DNA of 64,000 bases from Parabacteroides sp. (GTDB taxonomy: Bacteria; Bacteroidota; Bacteroidia; Bacteroidales; Tannerellaceae): NCBI GenBank assembly GCA_019417325.1, contig DXVO01000038.1, forward strand, positions 183,851-247,850. The letters are read 5' to 3'. Within the stretch, counting starts at the first letter, position 1, and the number at the start of each line of letters is the position of its first letter. The notes under the pieces were generated by a model. It was not told where the DNA came from. It ran no database searches and saw only the letters and a list, made by a program, of their open reading frames with translations. The translations under genes were made by a program, and so were the position numbers. Positions 51,721 through 60,289 of the stretch are shown one piece after another.

Positions 51721-52207
51721 GCTCAGTGATTTTTTTTAATGCTTTAAGTAATTCGTATTTTTCTCTGTCCCGGTACTTTATGATTTTGCCGCTGGCATAG
51801 ATGACCACTGGGAGAATGTCTTTCGTGACAATGCTCCCAGCACCTATGATGGCACCTTCACCTATATGTACATTTCCCACAATAAGTACGCGGCTGCCAA
51901 TCCACACATTGTCATCTATGACCACAACCTTTACTATATAGGTGCTGTCGTATGGCAATGCATCCCCATCGTAGTTATGGCTTTTAGCCAATATCTGCAC
52001 ACCCACACCAGTATATAAATCATTATATATCAATGTATTAACTCTTATATTCTCATTCCATTAAAATGATAATTATCACCTACGCGCACATTGCCTGAAA
52101 AACGGCAATAGTAGTTCATAGTCAAGCCCTTGCCATATTGCTTCAACTGTCGTTTGGCAAGAAAAGTGAGGAACGATGCCCTGCATTTCCTAAAAAATCT
52201 TTATCAT
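51671..52207 (-). pseudogene. Hexapeptide-repeat acetyltransferase, frame-disrupted
   Basis: Remnant frames follow one another: an ATG at 52207 (MIKIF), then after a run of six A (52192-52197; five would keep frame) KCRASFLTFLAKRQLKQYGK, then NYYCRFSGNVRVGDNYHFNG. A second shift near 52045 leads into YNDLYTGVGVQILAKSHNYD, DNVWIGSRVLIVGNVHIGEG and AIIGAGSIVTKDILP, the left-handed helix of a CatB/MaaT-type O-acetyltransferase. At the 3' end a run of eight A (minus strand, near 51730) may be a third slip: nine would end the protein at KKNH, just before neuB. Probably O-acetylated the capsule sugar when intact. Confidence 0.8.
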
Positions 52208-52231
52208 TGGCTATTTGGATTTAGTTATTCT

Positions 52232-53851
52232 TTATTTATAGAGCAACTTATTGGCTATCATCTTGATGAATATTTCGTCCATGAAAGGCGTAAGATCGGC
52301 GTACAAAATGCCGCATTCCTTGTCCTCAAAGACAAAAGACAGTTGTCCGTTCTGATAATTTAGGCTACTATAGCCGTATACTATCCGATTGAACGGGGTG
52401 AGCAACCCTACCTTGCTCCAATGCGTGAAATCCGAGGATACCTGTAACATTAGGTTTTTGCGCTCTTTGCCCGTAGTATGCGGATTGCAAAATAGCCCAA
52501 AGCGATGTTTGCCATACTGGCAGGCGATAAACGAAGCATTGCAGATTGGCTCAATCAACTGCTTGTCCGAGGGATGTAATTCCCAACTACTGATGTTCCA
52601 ATCCTTTCGCCCACTTTTCTCCACGATGGATGACACAAAAACACGCCTGCCCGGATTGTCGCTGCCCCAATGCACCTCTGTTCCACCACGAGCATTAATC
52701 ATTATTTGATTAGGCGCATATTCAGCGATAGTTGTCTCGTTGGCAATAATGTCGGTTGGAGTGGCTGCCGTCACCTGCCATGTCGCCCCAAAGTCCACCG
52801 AATACACCACCGCATTAGCATTCTGGATGACTCCCTTTCCAGCCCCGTTCATCAAGATATAGGGCGCGGCCAATATTCCGTTGGCCAATTGGATACCTAT
52901 TGTGGGCGAAGGATAAAACCGTTCCCATCCCTTAGGCTTCACAACGCCCATGGGCTTGAACTCGCTCCAAGTCTGCCCATCATCATTAGAGACTGCATAG
53001 GTGAGTCCGTGAATAAAGACGATTCTATCGTGTTGCTCATCGTAAATCATGCATGGGTTATGGCCTTTACATATTTGACATTTATCAAATGTCTTTCCTC
53101 CGTCTGTACTTCTTGCTACGACTATGGAATTTCTTTCCATCCCAGTTTGCACTCTTTTCGCTTCTGCTGCCACGATAATCGTACCGTGCTTTGTTTTCAA
53201 ATGAATGGGAATCCTAAATATAGGATAATATCTTTCTTTAATGTTTGAATTAATCACAGAATTGTCATTCTTATTCATCTCATTATATGCAAAATCTCCA
53301 TGTTGGAATACTGTGATATAATTGGGTGTCAGGGCGGCATAAAGTCCTCCATTCAAGTTTTGCATCTGCTCGTGAATTTCTTGCATGATTATCAGTTCGT
53401 CTCTATTGTCCGATTTAAACAATTTGGCATAATAAGATATACCTACTAAATCTGTACGTTTACACAGTCTTATAAAGAAAGCATTTTGTGGTATCTTCAC
53501 TTTAATTTTATCGCCCGTTTCAGAAGATATAGCAGTAAGAAAATGCTTGTCTACATCGTAAAAGGCCAACCCTCCGCATTTGCTTTCTGGAAGTCTGCAC
53601 TCAATCACATCGCACCCCAATACTTCAATATAAGATGTTGATGAGTAATTAGATAGAGACATTATCAACTTGCCATTTTTGTCTGAAATATACCCTGCAT
53701 CAGTGTAATCTGCATCACAGACAATTTTCATAGGAAATGGCTGATTGGCAACAAACCTGTCCGATTTGTAGATTCCCTGACACAATGCATTGTTTTGTCC
53801 CAATAAACATGCAAGGAACGTCAAAACCCAATAAAAAACGCGACTATTCAT
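52232..53851 (-). CDS. Secreted sialidase (BNR/Asp-box, FRIP motif) inside the capsule locus
   Basis: 539 residues. Signal peptide about 1-25 (VFYWVLTFLACLLGQNNALC). An N-terminal beta domain (about 30-190) precedes the propeller. The sialidase arginine motif YYPIFRIPIHL lies at 209-219; Asp boxes are SxDGGKTF at 248-255, SNDDGQTW at 288-295 and SVDFGATW at 351-358. Later sialidase-like segments are INARGGTEVHW and YGYSSLNYQNGQLSFVF, which could supply an arginine, glutamate and tyrosine. GH33 enzymes cleave terminal sialic acids. Position between GT4 and neuB genes suggests editing or turnover of the capsule itself. Confidence 0.82.
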   Translation of the reverse strand: MNSRVFYWVLTFLACLLGQNNALCQGIYKSDRFVANQPFPMKIVCDADYTDAGYISDKNGKLIMSLSNYSSTSYIEVLGCDVIECRLPESKCGGLAFYDVDKHFLTAISSETGDKIKVKIPQNAFFIRLCKRTDLVGISYYAKLFKSDNRDELIIMQEIHEQMQNLNGGLYAALTPNYITVFQHGDFAYNEMNKNDNSVINSNIKERYYPIFRIPIHLKTKHGTIIVAAEAKRVQTGMERNSIVVARSTDGGKTFDKCQICKGHNPCMIYDEQHDRIVFIHGLTYAVSNDDGQTWSEFKPMGVVKPKGWERFYPSPTIGIQLANGILAAPYILMNGAGKGVIQNANAVVYSVDFGATWQVTAATPTDIIANETTIAEYAPNQIMINARGGTEVHWGSDNPGRRVFVSSIVEKSGRKDWNISSWELHPSDKQLIEPICNASFIACQYGKHRFGLFCNPHTTGKERKNLMLQVSSDFTHWSKVGLLTPFNRIVYGYSSLNYQNGQLSFVFEDKECGILYADLTPFMDEIFIKMIANKLLYK

Positions 53852-53873
53852 TTATTTAAAAATACACAAATCA

Positions 53874-55001
53874 CTATTGCATAATAACTTCTCTATACTG
53901 CTTAGCTATAAAACGATTTAGTGAATGTATGTATTCTATTGACTTATCTGAATATACTCTCCTAATTTCCAGGTTGGACAACACTTCCACAAGATGCCTT
54001 GCGTATTCAGCCGGAGTTTCACATTGTATAATCGGGGCACTGGATTTATCGTAAATACCTTCCGCACTATGCGGATGTACAACGGTGACTTTACCATAAG
54101 ACAAAGCCTCAAACGTTTTGATTTTCAACCCAGTTCCCTGATACACAGGATTAATAACAATGTCTCCCAAAGCATAAAATTGTTCAGCACTATCTACCCT
54201 GCCGATTTTAATGATCGAATAATCATCCATCATAGGCAGACTGTCACATATGCCACCTCCAATTATCAGTTTCGCATCTGGTTCTTTTTGTAGTACTAAC
54301 GGGAATATGTCTTTTATAAAATAGTTAATTCCATTTACGTTAAGGGTGCTTTTACCTGACAAGAAAAGAATATTTTTGTTTCCAGTTATAGGTTGGAGCA
54401 TAGTTTTAAAGCAGGAATATACCGTCTTGATATTTCCACCTGGATATAGATACCTAAAGAAAACACTCTCGTTTTCCTGAATAGACAAAATGGTGTCACA
54501 TCTTCGCAGTCCTTTCGCCTCTTGATTGGGTGTTAAATCAAACCAAAACGAACGGACACCTAAATGTGCTTTCTTGAAAGTCATGCAATCGTGGGTGAAT
54601 AGAATTTTTTTGCATCCCAATTGTTGTTTGAACAACTTTGAAAGATTAATGTAATTAATAATTATTCCGTCAAACTCCATTTTTTGTTGGAGTTTATTCA
54701 CATATTTAGTCAAACCTATTGGATATAGGTCATCCACATGATTATATCCTAAAAGTTTAGCCCGCAAAATAACAAACGTTCGTTTGAGCGCGTCTTTCGG
54801 CAGTTGCTTTTTATAAATAAATAATTTCTCTCCCCAATAATTGCGCATCTCTTCAGTCGCATTTTGTCGTCCTTCCACATACAGGAAATACACTTCACAT
54901 CCAATATCATTAAGCTGATTGCAATATTCTATGATGCACTTTTGATTACCTGCATATATCGGTGGGGCTGGATTTGTTGATATGACTAATATTTTTTTCA
55001 T
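53874..55001 (-). CDS. Glycosyltransferase family 4-like
   Basis: 375 residues, GT-B. N-terminus ILVISTNPAPPIYAGNQKCI, a typical GT4 first loop, and ILFTHDCMTFKKAHLG; C-terminal PVYQGTGLKIKTFEALSYGK and VVHPHSAEGI give the donor site (a GxGLKxK type without the EX7E first Glu). Overlaps the WbsX gene by 4 bases (ATGA). Low GC. Donor and acceptor unknown. Confidence 0.87.
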   Translation of the reverse strand: MKKILVISTNPAPPIYAGNQKCIIEYCNQLNDIGCEVYFLYVEGRQNATEEMRNYWGEKLFIYKKQLPKDALKRTFVILRAKLLGYNHVDDLYPIGLTKYVNKLQQKMEFDGIIINYINLSKLFKQQLGCKKILFTHDCMTFKKAHLGVRSFWFDLTPNQEAKGLRRCDTILSIQENESVFFRYLYPGGNIKTVYSCFKTMLQPITGNKNILFLSGKSTLNVNGINYFIKDIFPLVLQKEPDAKLIIGGGICDSLPMMDDYSIIKIGRVDSAEQFYALGDIVINPVYQGTGLKIKTFEALSYGKVTVVHPHSAEGIYDKSSAPIIQCETPAEYARHLVEVLSNLEIRRVYSDKSIEYIHSLNRFIAKQYREVIMQ

Positions 55002-56098
55002 TTTCCAAAGTGCTTTTCCATTTCCTCTTTCAAAGCATTAATGTAACCCTTTCCATATTTTAAGTCAGGTTCCATGTAGTTTCCTTCAGCCCATTCGTTC
55101 CATGATTTCAAAAATACTATTTTGTTGTCTTTCTTTTTAACAATGGAAAACACCTCATCAATATGTCTTTTGAAGTATTTAGGTGCGCAATCAGTCAGAA
55201 TCATCGCTTTCTTTTTGCTGCGAGGGGAATGATCCCAATTTGGGATAAGGCATGGAATGAAATCTTCATCTGCGTCACTATCTCTCACAAAATATTTCAT
55301 AGCATTCTTATATGTCTCCACGATTGGCAACCCTAATAATTTACGTATGACACGCTTGAGCATCTTTTTGGGGAACCACTCGTTAAATTCAAAACCATAA
55401 GTCCGTTCGGTGGTGACAGCATTAATCCCCATCTTTAGCCACTTGTCTTTGTCATATTCTTCCATCTGCCTCATGCGGGCAATAAAATATATTCCGTCAA
55501 ATCCTGCCTCTATAGCCCATTTGTTCCACAGCGAGATGAACCGTTGCATATCGGACATAAGTTGCGGTTGATAAATCAAGAATATGGGGCAATTCCTTAT
55601 CTTTATATACCTATCATCTTTGAAAATCTTTAAAACATATTCAAAATGCCGGCGATAATCATCTTCCCCTCCATATCGCTGTTCAATTAATACTTTGTCT
55701 CCTGAACCATCTTTGTTCCATTGTTTGGCTTTCCAAGTTTCGTTAGCCCAACCCAAGCAGAAAGGAAAATCTGGCTTTCCCGAAGCAACAACATCATCTA
55801 TAATTTCGTTCATTAACTGTCGCCCTTCGCCAAACCAATAGTGCCAATAACAGAATCCCGAAACACCTGCCTCTTTGGCAAGGTCTACTTGCTGTTGGCG
55901 CACCTCTGGCAATCGCAAGTCATAATAACCAAGGTCAGCTGGCACTTTGGGCTGGTAATGTCCTCGGAAAAGCGGCTTGGCTTTACCCACGTTCGTCCAC
56001 TCTGTGAATCCTTTGCCCCACCATTCATCATTTTCATTAAATGGATGGAATTGAGGCAGATAGTAAGCAATAACAAATGGTTTTTCTTGCTTTTTCAT
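54998..56098 (-). CDS. WbsX-like (GT99/GH99-like) capsule protein
   Basis: 366 residues. IAYYLPQFHPFNENDEWWGK, GFTEWTNVGKAKPLFRGHYQ, FCYWHYWFGEGRQLMNE and FLKSWNEWAEGNYMEPDLKY are the four diagnostic blocks of Glyco_tran_WbsX. The fold is GH99-like; members in O-antigen loci are assigned as glycosyltransferases by context. Cytoplasmic, no signal peptide. Followed upstream by a 240-base non-coding gap. Confidence 0.94.
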   Translation of the reverse strand: MKKQEKPFVIAYYLPQFHPFNENDEWWGKGFTEWTNVGKAKPLFRGHYQPKVPADLGYYDLRLPEVRQQQVDLAKEAGVSGFCYWHYWFGEGRQLMNEIIDDVVASGKPDFPFCLGWANETWKAKQWNKDGSGDKVLIEQRYGGEDDYRRHFEYVLKIFKDDRYIKIRNCPIFLIYQPQLMSDMQRFISLWNKWAIEAGFDGIYFIARMRQMEEYDKDKWLKMGINAVTTERTYGFEFNEWFPKKMLKRVIRKLLGLPIVETYKNAMKYFVRDSDADEDFIPCLIPNWDHSPRSKKKAMILTDCAPKYFKRHIDEVFSIVKKKDNKIVFLKSWNEWAEGNYMEPDLKYGKGYINALKEEMEKHFGK

Positions 56099-56340
56099 CG
56101 TTTTTTATGAGATTATTTATCTTGAATTAATCTTTCCGATAACAATGTCAGAGTCAAAGAATAATACTTACAATTATACCTTAATGGGTTCTGTTATAAG
56201 TTCAATCAACGATACTTCGGAGAGAGACTATTCGATATAGTTGTCATGGCAACCATATCATACCGCTCCGATTTTAGATCGAAAACTTATAGACGAACAT
56301 TATGCGGATAATCATTTAAAGTTTTAGTCATAACTATATT
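56099..56340. other. Non-coding gap with possible gene debris
   Basis: 242 bases between the polymerase stop and WbsX start. Minus-strand frames contain short protein-like stretches (for example SERYDMVAMTTISNSLSPKY) broken by stops. Could be remains of a deleted gene; no family recognised. Confidence 0.4.
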
Positions 56341-57639
56341 CTATAAATTGGAAAGAGACTGATTTCGTTTAGTTACATAGAGTTCACCAATCATGACGAT
56401 ATAGAACAGTATGAAAACCTGCATATAACCGTATTCACCTGTAATACATGAATAAGACAGATAAAACACAAATAGTGTCAAGGGGAGAAGAATCTCTTTC
56501 AAGTTTCCCAAGCTGCGCATATACTTATACATTTTAAGAGCATACACAATCCAAAGGATGACACCCACAAAACCAAAGTTGCATAGCACCACGTATACCA
56601 AACTCTCAAAAGCAAGTAATTTTGGGTGAGTTACATGTGATTGCATATAATATTGATGCCAGTCGAATCCCATACCAAACAAAGGGTTTCTACCAATGAT
56701 ATCAAAACAACCCAGAAACTGACTAATACGCATATCCAACGAAGACCCCCCAATATTCGTACTCCTGCTATCAACAATAGATGTTACATATTCGGACATC
56801 TCAGGGATACGGGATATAACGCCATAGATAACTGCCATAACTACTGCTGTGCCTACAAAAATCTTAAACTTTCGTATCAGCAACAGATAGAATAGCACAC
56901 TTGTCGCCAATCCAGCAATAACAGAACGAACGCCACAAGTAAAGACATTCATAAGGACAAGTAGGGATAAGATAACAAGAATATAAACATTTATTTTTTT
57001 TATACAACTATATATAAATATCAATGCCAATCCTAAAAAGAGTCCGAAGCTCATTGGGTGGATGAAAACAGACGTGATTCTACCAAACATACGCCCAGTC
57101 TCCCTTGTCAAGTATTCAATGTTATATTCACCACCACTTATATCCGTCAACTCCAAGATATAAGGATTTAGACCCTCTGTCTGCGTGAGGAACAAACCAT
57201 AAATGCTTGCAATTGCGATGCACCCCAAGCATACATTTCTGAATAATTTCAAGGAAGCATAGTCTTGAAGCATTACGTTCCACATCACAAATGCCAAAAT
57301 GAATATTTGCATGACATTTTGCCGATATTTGTTAAACATATATGTCAATGGCGTTTCACTGGAAAACATCATGATAATCAAATAACCCACATATAAAGCG
57401 ATGAAAGGTATCAGCGGTTTATAGTCTATCCGGTATTTATGACGACCTCTGAAATCTACAAAAAAAGCTATTAGAAAAATAAGGTTCACCAAATTATATG
57501 AGAGTGTCAAGCCTCCTAAGCGTATCTGCATGTACGGCACAAGCATCAAATACGCCAAATAGATAGCCACACCGACTTTAAGTTTGATGAATGAAAATGC
57601 GATTATCAGAAATATGGTTATTTCTAAAATGAGTTCCAT
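56341..57639 (-). CDS. wzy: O-antigen/capsule polymerase (Wzy-like)
   Basis: 432 residues, 11-12 spans and a periplasmic loop around 305-345 (DIIGRNPLFGMGFDWHQYYM, the Wzy_C/O-antigen ligase signature NPxxGxGxxxxxxY). Earlier loop ETGRMFGRITSVFIHPMSF. It joins undecaprenyl-linked repeat units in the periplasm. Sequence is characteristically divergent; identified from topology, loop motif and position between flippase and transferases. Confidence 0.85.
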   Translation of the reverse strand: MELILEITIFLIIAFSFIKLKVGVAIYLAYLMLVPYMQIRLGGLTLSYNLVNLIFLIAFFVDFRGRHKYRIDYKPLIPFIALYVGYLIIMMFSSETPLTYMFNKYRQNVMQIFILAFVMWNVMLQDYASLKLFRNVCLGCIAIASIYGLFLTQTEGLNPYILELTDISGGEYNIEYLTRETGRMFGRITSVFIHPMSFGLFLGLALIFIYSCIKKINVYILVILSLLVLMNVFTCGVRSVIAGLATSVLFYLLLIRKFKIFVGTAVVMAVIYGVISRIPEMSEYVTSIVDSRSTNIGGSSLDMRISQFLGCFDIIGRNPLFGMGFDWHQYYMQSHVTHPKLLAFESLVYVVLCNFGFVGVILWIVYALKMYKYMRSLGNLKEILLPLTLFVFYLSYSCITGEYGYMQVFILFYIVMIGELYVTKRNQSLSNL

Positions 57640-57681
57640 ATGTTTATTGGTAATTAAAAGATTAAGGGGGCAATATTGACA

Positions 57682-58032
57682 TTATAACTTTTTATGCACC
57701 CATCTAACATTTCGTTTCTTTATACCTGCCGGACATCCGACAATCACAACATTGCCTATCATTACGGAATTACCATCACCTTCAAGCATGATACGCAACC
57801 CGTTCAACACACACCGTTCACCTATAATTATCCGATTTCCGGAGCCTTTAAATTTGAAACGGCAATCTTTCATCCGTGTCCGGCTTTCGATTTGTAACAT
57901 ATTCCCCCCCTCGTTTCGGATTTTAAGCAAGACAGAGAGCAGGTTGTTGTTGCACAGAAACAGATTAAAAACCTTTATGACAAGACCTTTAATCTTTTGA
58001 GGGACGCGATTCCTTATTGCTTTTACCAGCAT
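57682..58032 (-). pseudogene. Truncated hexapeptide acyltransferase
   Basis: 116 residues. LQIESRTRMKDCRFKFKGSG, NRIIIGERCVLNGLRIMLEG and NSVMIGNVVIVG form the beginning of a left-handed beta helix as in colanic-acid type acetyltransferases, which normally continue about 80-100 residues. Here it ends CPAGIKKRNVRWVHKKL and only 42 bases separate it from wzy. Probably a deletion leftover, inactive. The start overlaps the pyruvyl transferase by 44 bases. Confidence 0.6.
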
Positions 58033-59164
58033 AAACCTTTTCTATCTTTTCAATTATGACACCAATTTCATCTTCAGAAATGTTGTTTATCATCGCCGTC
58101 TGATTCTTACCGTCCAGTCCGTTGGCGTTGAACGCGCCTTCAAACTTGTAACTATATGCCAACCCGAAGAGCGGAACACCACAGTAGATGGCGGCGAAGT
58201 TGGCATGCATACGGGTGCCGATGAAAAACGTCATTTTACTGATGACATATTTTACTTGTGGCGAAATCAAGTCTTTATCCACAAATATCACATTGCTTTT
58301 GTCCTTGAGTCTATCGTATGCTGCCTTGCAGGCCACCATGTCATCATTGTTGGGTTCTGGTATCTCATAATTGTAAGAATGCGGAATAAGATATACCGTC
58401 TGCCCCTTATCCCGAAAATGGCAAATCAATCGGTTTATCAATTCCGGATAAGCGGCAAACTGCCCTGCCAACGTGCGGAAACCATTGCTGTAAGCCAGTC
58501 CGCTCACGTTTATGCCTATTGAATCAGGCTTGACATCGATGTCCCATGGTTCCGGTTGCATATAGGCTGAAAGGTCTTTGGTCATTTCATAGTTGATTCC
58601 CATCTTTTTCAGTTCGGGAATAAACTTCTTATCTCGTACATATACGGCTGCCGAATGCGAGAGGATACGACAGGCCTCATAGTAATTGCCCCTTGACTGG
58701 AAAGGTCCAAGGGTTTGCGGCAGTTGTATCACCGGGATTTGCGTTTTAAGGGCAATCCATGTTTCCAAGAGGCGTGAATGAAACGCATCGGTGCCATATA
58801 TGTCGGAAAAACCGTCTCCACCATTGATGGCTGCGACATATTCTACCGATTTCAACACCTTTGCCGTGCGCGACCATGGCAATGATATGCCGAATCTGCA
58901 CAGCAGCCATTTTTCCACAATAAAAATCCCAAGCGTGATGCGATGCCAGTCGACTCCGTTGATGGCCAGCGTTTCCTCTTTGGCTTTCCGGTTACGGGAT
59001 TTCAGGAAGTTCTTGTAGCAACGCAGGTTTACCAGCCTCGTTCCTTCCTTTAGTTTTCCAAGTTGGCGGAGAAACGATATCGCCCCATATCCAAGCGCTG
59101 CCGTTCCCCTGTTGTTGTCTCGTAGGTCAAGCCCTGAAATGATTACATATTTCTTGCTATCCAT
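57989..59164 (-). CDS. Polysaccharide pyruvyl transferase family protein
   Basis: 391 residues from the ATG at 59164 (MDSKKYVIISG); another ATG at 59173 is also possible. GT-B-like PS_pyruv_trans family, adds a ketal pyruvate from phosphoenolpyruvate to a sugar. First block LRDNNRGTAALGYGAISFLR, then YVAAINGGDGFSDIYGTDAF and, late, FFIGTRMHANFAAIYCGVPL with the essential-type His, and FGLAYSYKFEGAF. Overlaps the epimerase gene end. Makes the capsule acidic together with the nonulosonic acid. Confidence 0.92.
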   Translation of the reverse strand: MDSKKYVIISGLDLRDNNRGTAALGYGAISFLRQLGKLKEGTRLVNLRCYKNFLKSRNRKAKEETLAINGVDWHRITLGIFIVEKWLLCRFGISLPWSRTAKVLKSVEYVAAINGGDGFSDIYGTDAFHSRLLETWIALKTQIPVIQLPQTLGPFQSRGNYYEACRILSHSAAVYVRDKKFIPELKKMGINYEMTKDLSAYMQPEPWDIDVKPDSIGINVSGLAYSNGFRTLAGQFAAYPELINRLICHFRDKGQTVYLIPHSYNYEIPEPNNDDMVACKAAYDRLKDKSNVIFVDKDLISPQVKYVISKMTFFIGTRMHANFAAIYCGVPLFGLAYSYKFEGAFNANGLDGKNQTAMINNISEDEIGVIIEKIEKVYAGKSNKESRPSKD

Positions 59165-59169
59165 AAAAA

Positions 59170-60279
59170 TCATGACTGTCTTTTCAACAAATACCACATA
59201 TATTGAATGGATTCAAACATCCAGCCAACTTGGTGTCTGTAGCACAAATACATCAACTTGCTTCTGAAAGTCGGTATTTCCGACAATGGTGTGTATTCTT
59301 TGGAAATGCGGTCGCTCCATGCCTCATACTTCCAGTTTATGCCTTGGAATAAGGGCTTTTTCAGAAACTCCTTCAAGACTATCGCCAAGCCCTCTTCCGA
59401 TCTCATGAATCCTTCATGATAAACTTTTTTTATCTTGGCGTTGTCGAACACCCTGTTCAGACGTCGCGCATAGATGACTTGGTACTTAAATTGCTCGTCT
59501 TTAAGCTTTATGGTCTCATCGCCTAAAACGACTTTAGGACGTTTGCCGATGGCTTCTTCCATGACGTCAAGATAGACATTCAATATATCCCGCCATTTTA
59601 AAGAACGGTCGATGACAATATTGTACGACTGGTTCAGACACTCCTTTTTGCCGATAACCACATAAATAGCTTTGGCTACGTCGTCGCCATGTGTCATGGC
59701 CGTGTATTTGTCTGCCAAATCATTGGAAAATACGATACTCCTGCCTTTCAATGCCCTATATAGCCAATTTTCTTTTTCCAAGGCACCCAGTTGCAGCCTA
59801 TGAGTATTATATGTTACGGAGGGACGGACTATCGTATAGTTGGAAAAGCCGCTAGAAAGAATGATGTCTTCCTGCCGCGCCTTCGACAAAGCATATTCAT
59901 CCGTTTTCAGGTACTCCACGTCTTGCACCGTATCCAGCAGGCGTGGGGAGCTTTCCGTCAACGGCTTCTTGCTCTCCGCAAAAATCCTAGCCGAGCTTAT
60001 GAATACATATTGGTCGGTTGATTGCAACAACAGCCGGACACGTCCATCAAACTCCTCGGTCGAGTACGACATGAAGTCCACAATCGCGTCATACCGCATA
60101 CGTGAAAGACAATCTTTCAGGAAAACCACATTTTTTGCGTTCCCCTGCAAATAGTGTAACCTGCCTTGTGAGCTGTGCACCGAACGGCTTGTCACGTAGA
60201 CATTGTTCCCCTGTGCGGCCGCCAATTTGGAGAGGGGGTATCCCATAGCCCCTGTGCCTCCCAGAATCAGGATGTTCAT
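59170..60279 (-). CDS. NAD-dependent epimerase/dehydratase (extended/atypical SDR)
   Basis: 369 residues from the ATG at 60279 (GTG at 60285 is also possible). NAD motif ILILGGTGAMGYPLSKLA. VDFMSYSTEEFDGRVRLLLQ replaces the classic core; FISSARIFAESKKPLTESSP and YALSKARQED give a YxxxK active site. The C-terminal half (about 220-369) is long and family-specific. The sugar substrate is not apparent. It lies between the MenD-like and pyruvyl transferase genes and starts 10 bases after the MenD-like stop, which suggests joint action on one unusual precursor. Confidence 0.87.
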   Translation of the reverse strand: MNILILGGTGAMGYPLSKLAAAQGNNVYVTSRSVHSSQGRLHYLQGNAKNVVFLKDCLSRMRYDAIVDFMSYSTEEFDGRVRLLLQSTDQYVFISSARIFAESKKPLTESSPRLLDTVQDVEYLKTDEYALSKARQEDIILSSGFSNYTIVRPSVTYNTHRLQLGALEKENWLYRALKGRSIVFSNDLADKYTAMTHGDDVAKAIYVVIGKKECLNQSYNIVIDRSLKWRDILNVYLDVMEEAIGKRPKVVLGDETIKLKDEQFKYQVIYARRLNRVFDNAKIKKVYHEGFMRSEEGLAIVLKEFLKKPLFQGINWKYEAWSDRISKEYTPLSEIPTFRSKLMYLCYRHQVGWMFESIQYMWYLLKRQS

Positions 60280-60289
60280 CGCCACAATA

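Noticed and set aside
52670..53248. 192-codon plus-strand frame
   Set aside because: Antisense shadow of the sialidase propeller, where Asp boxes fix the real frame.
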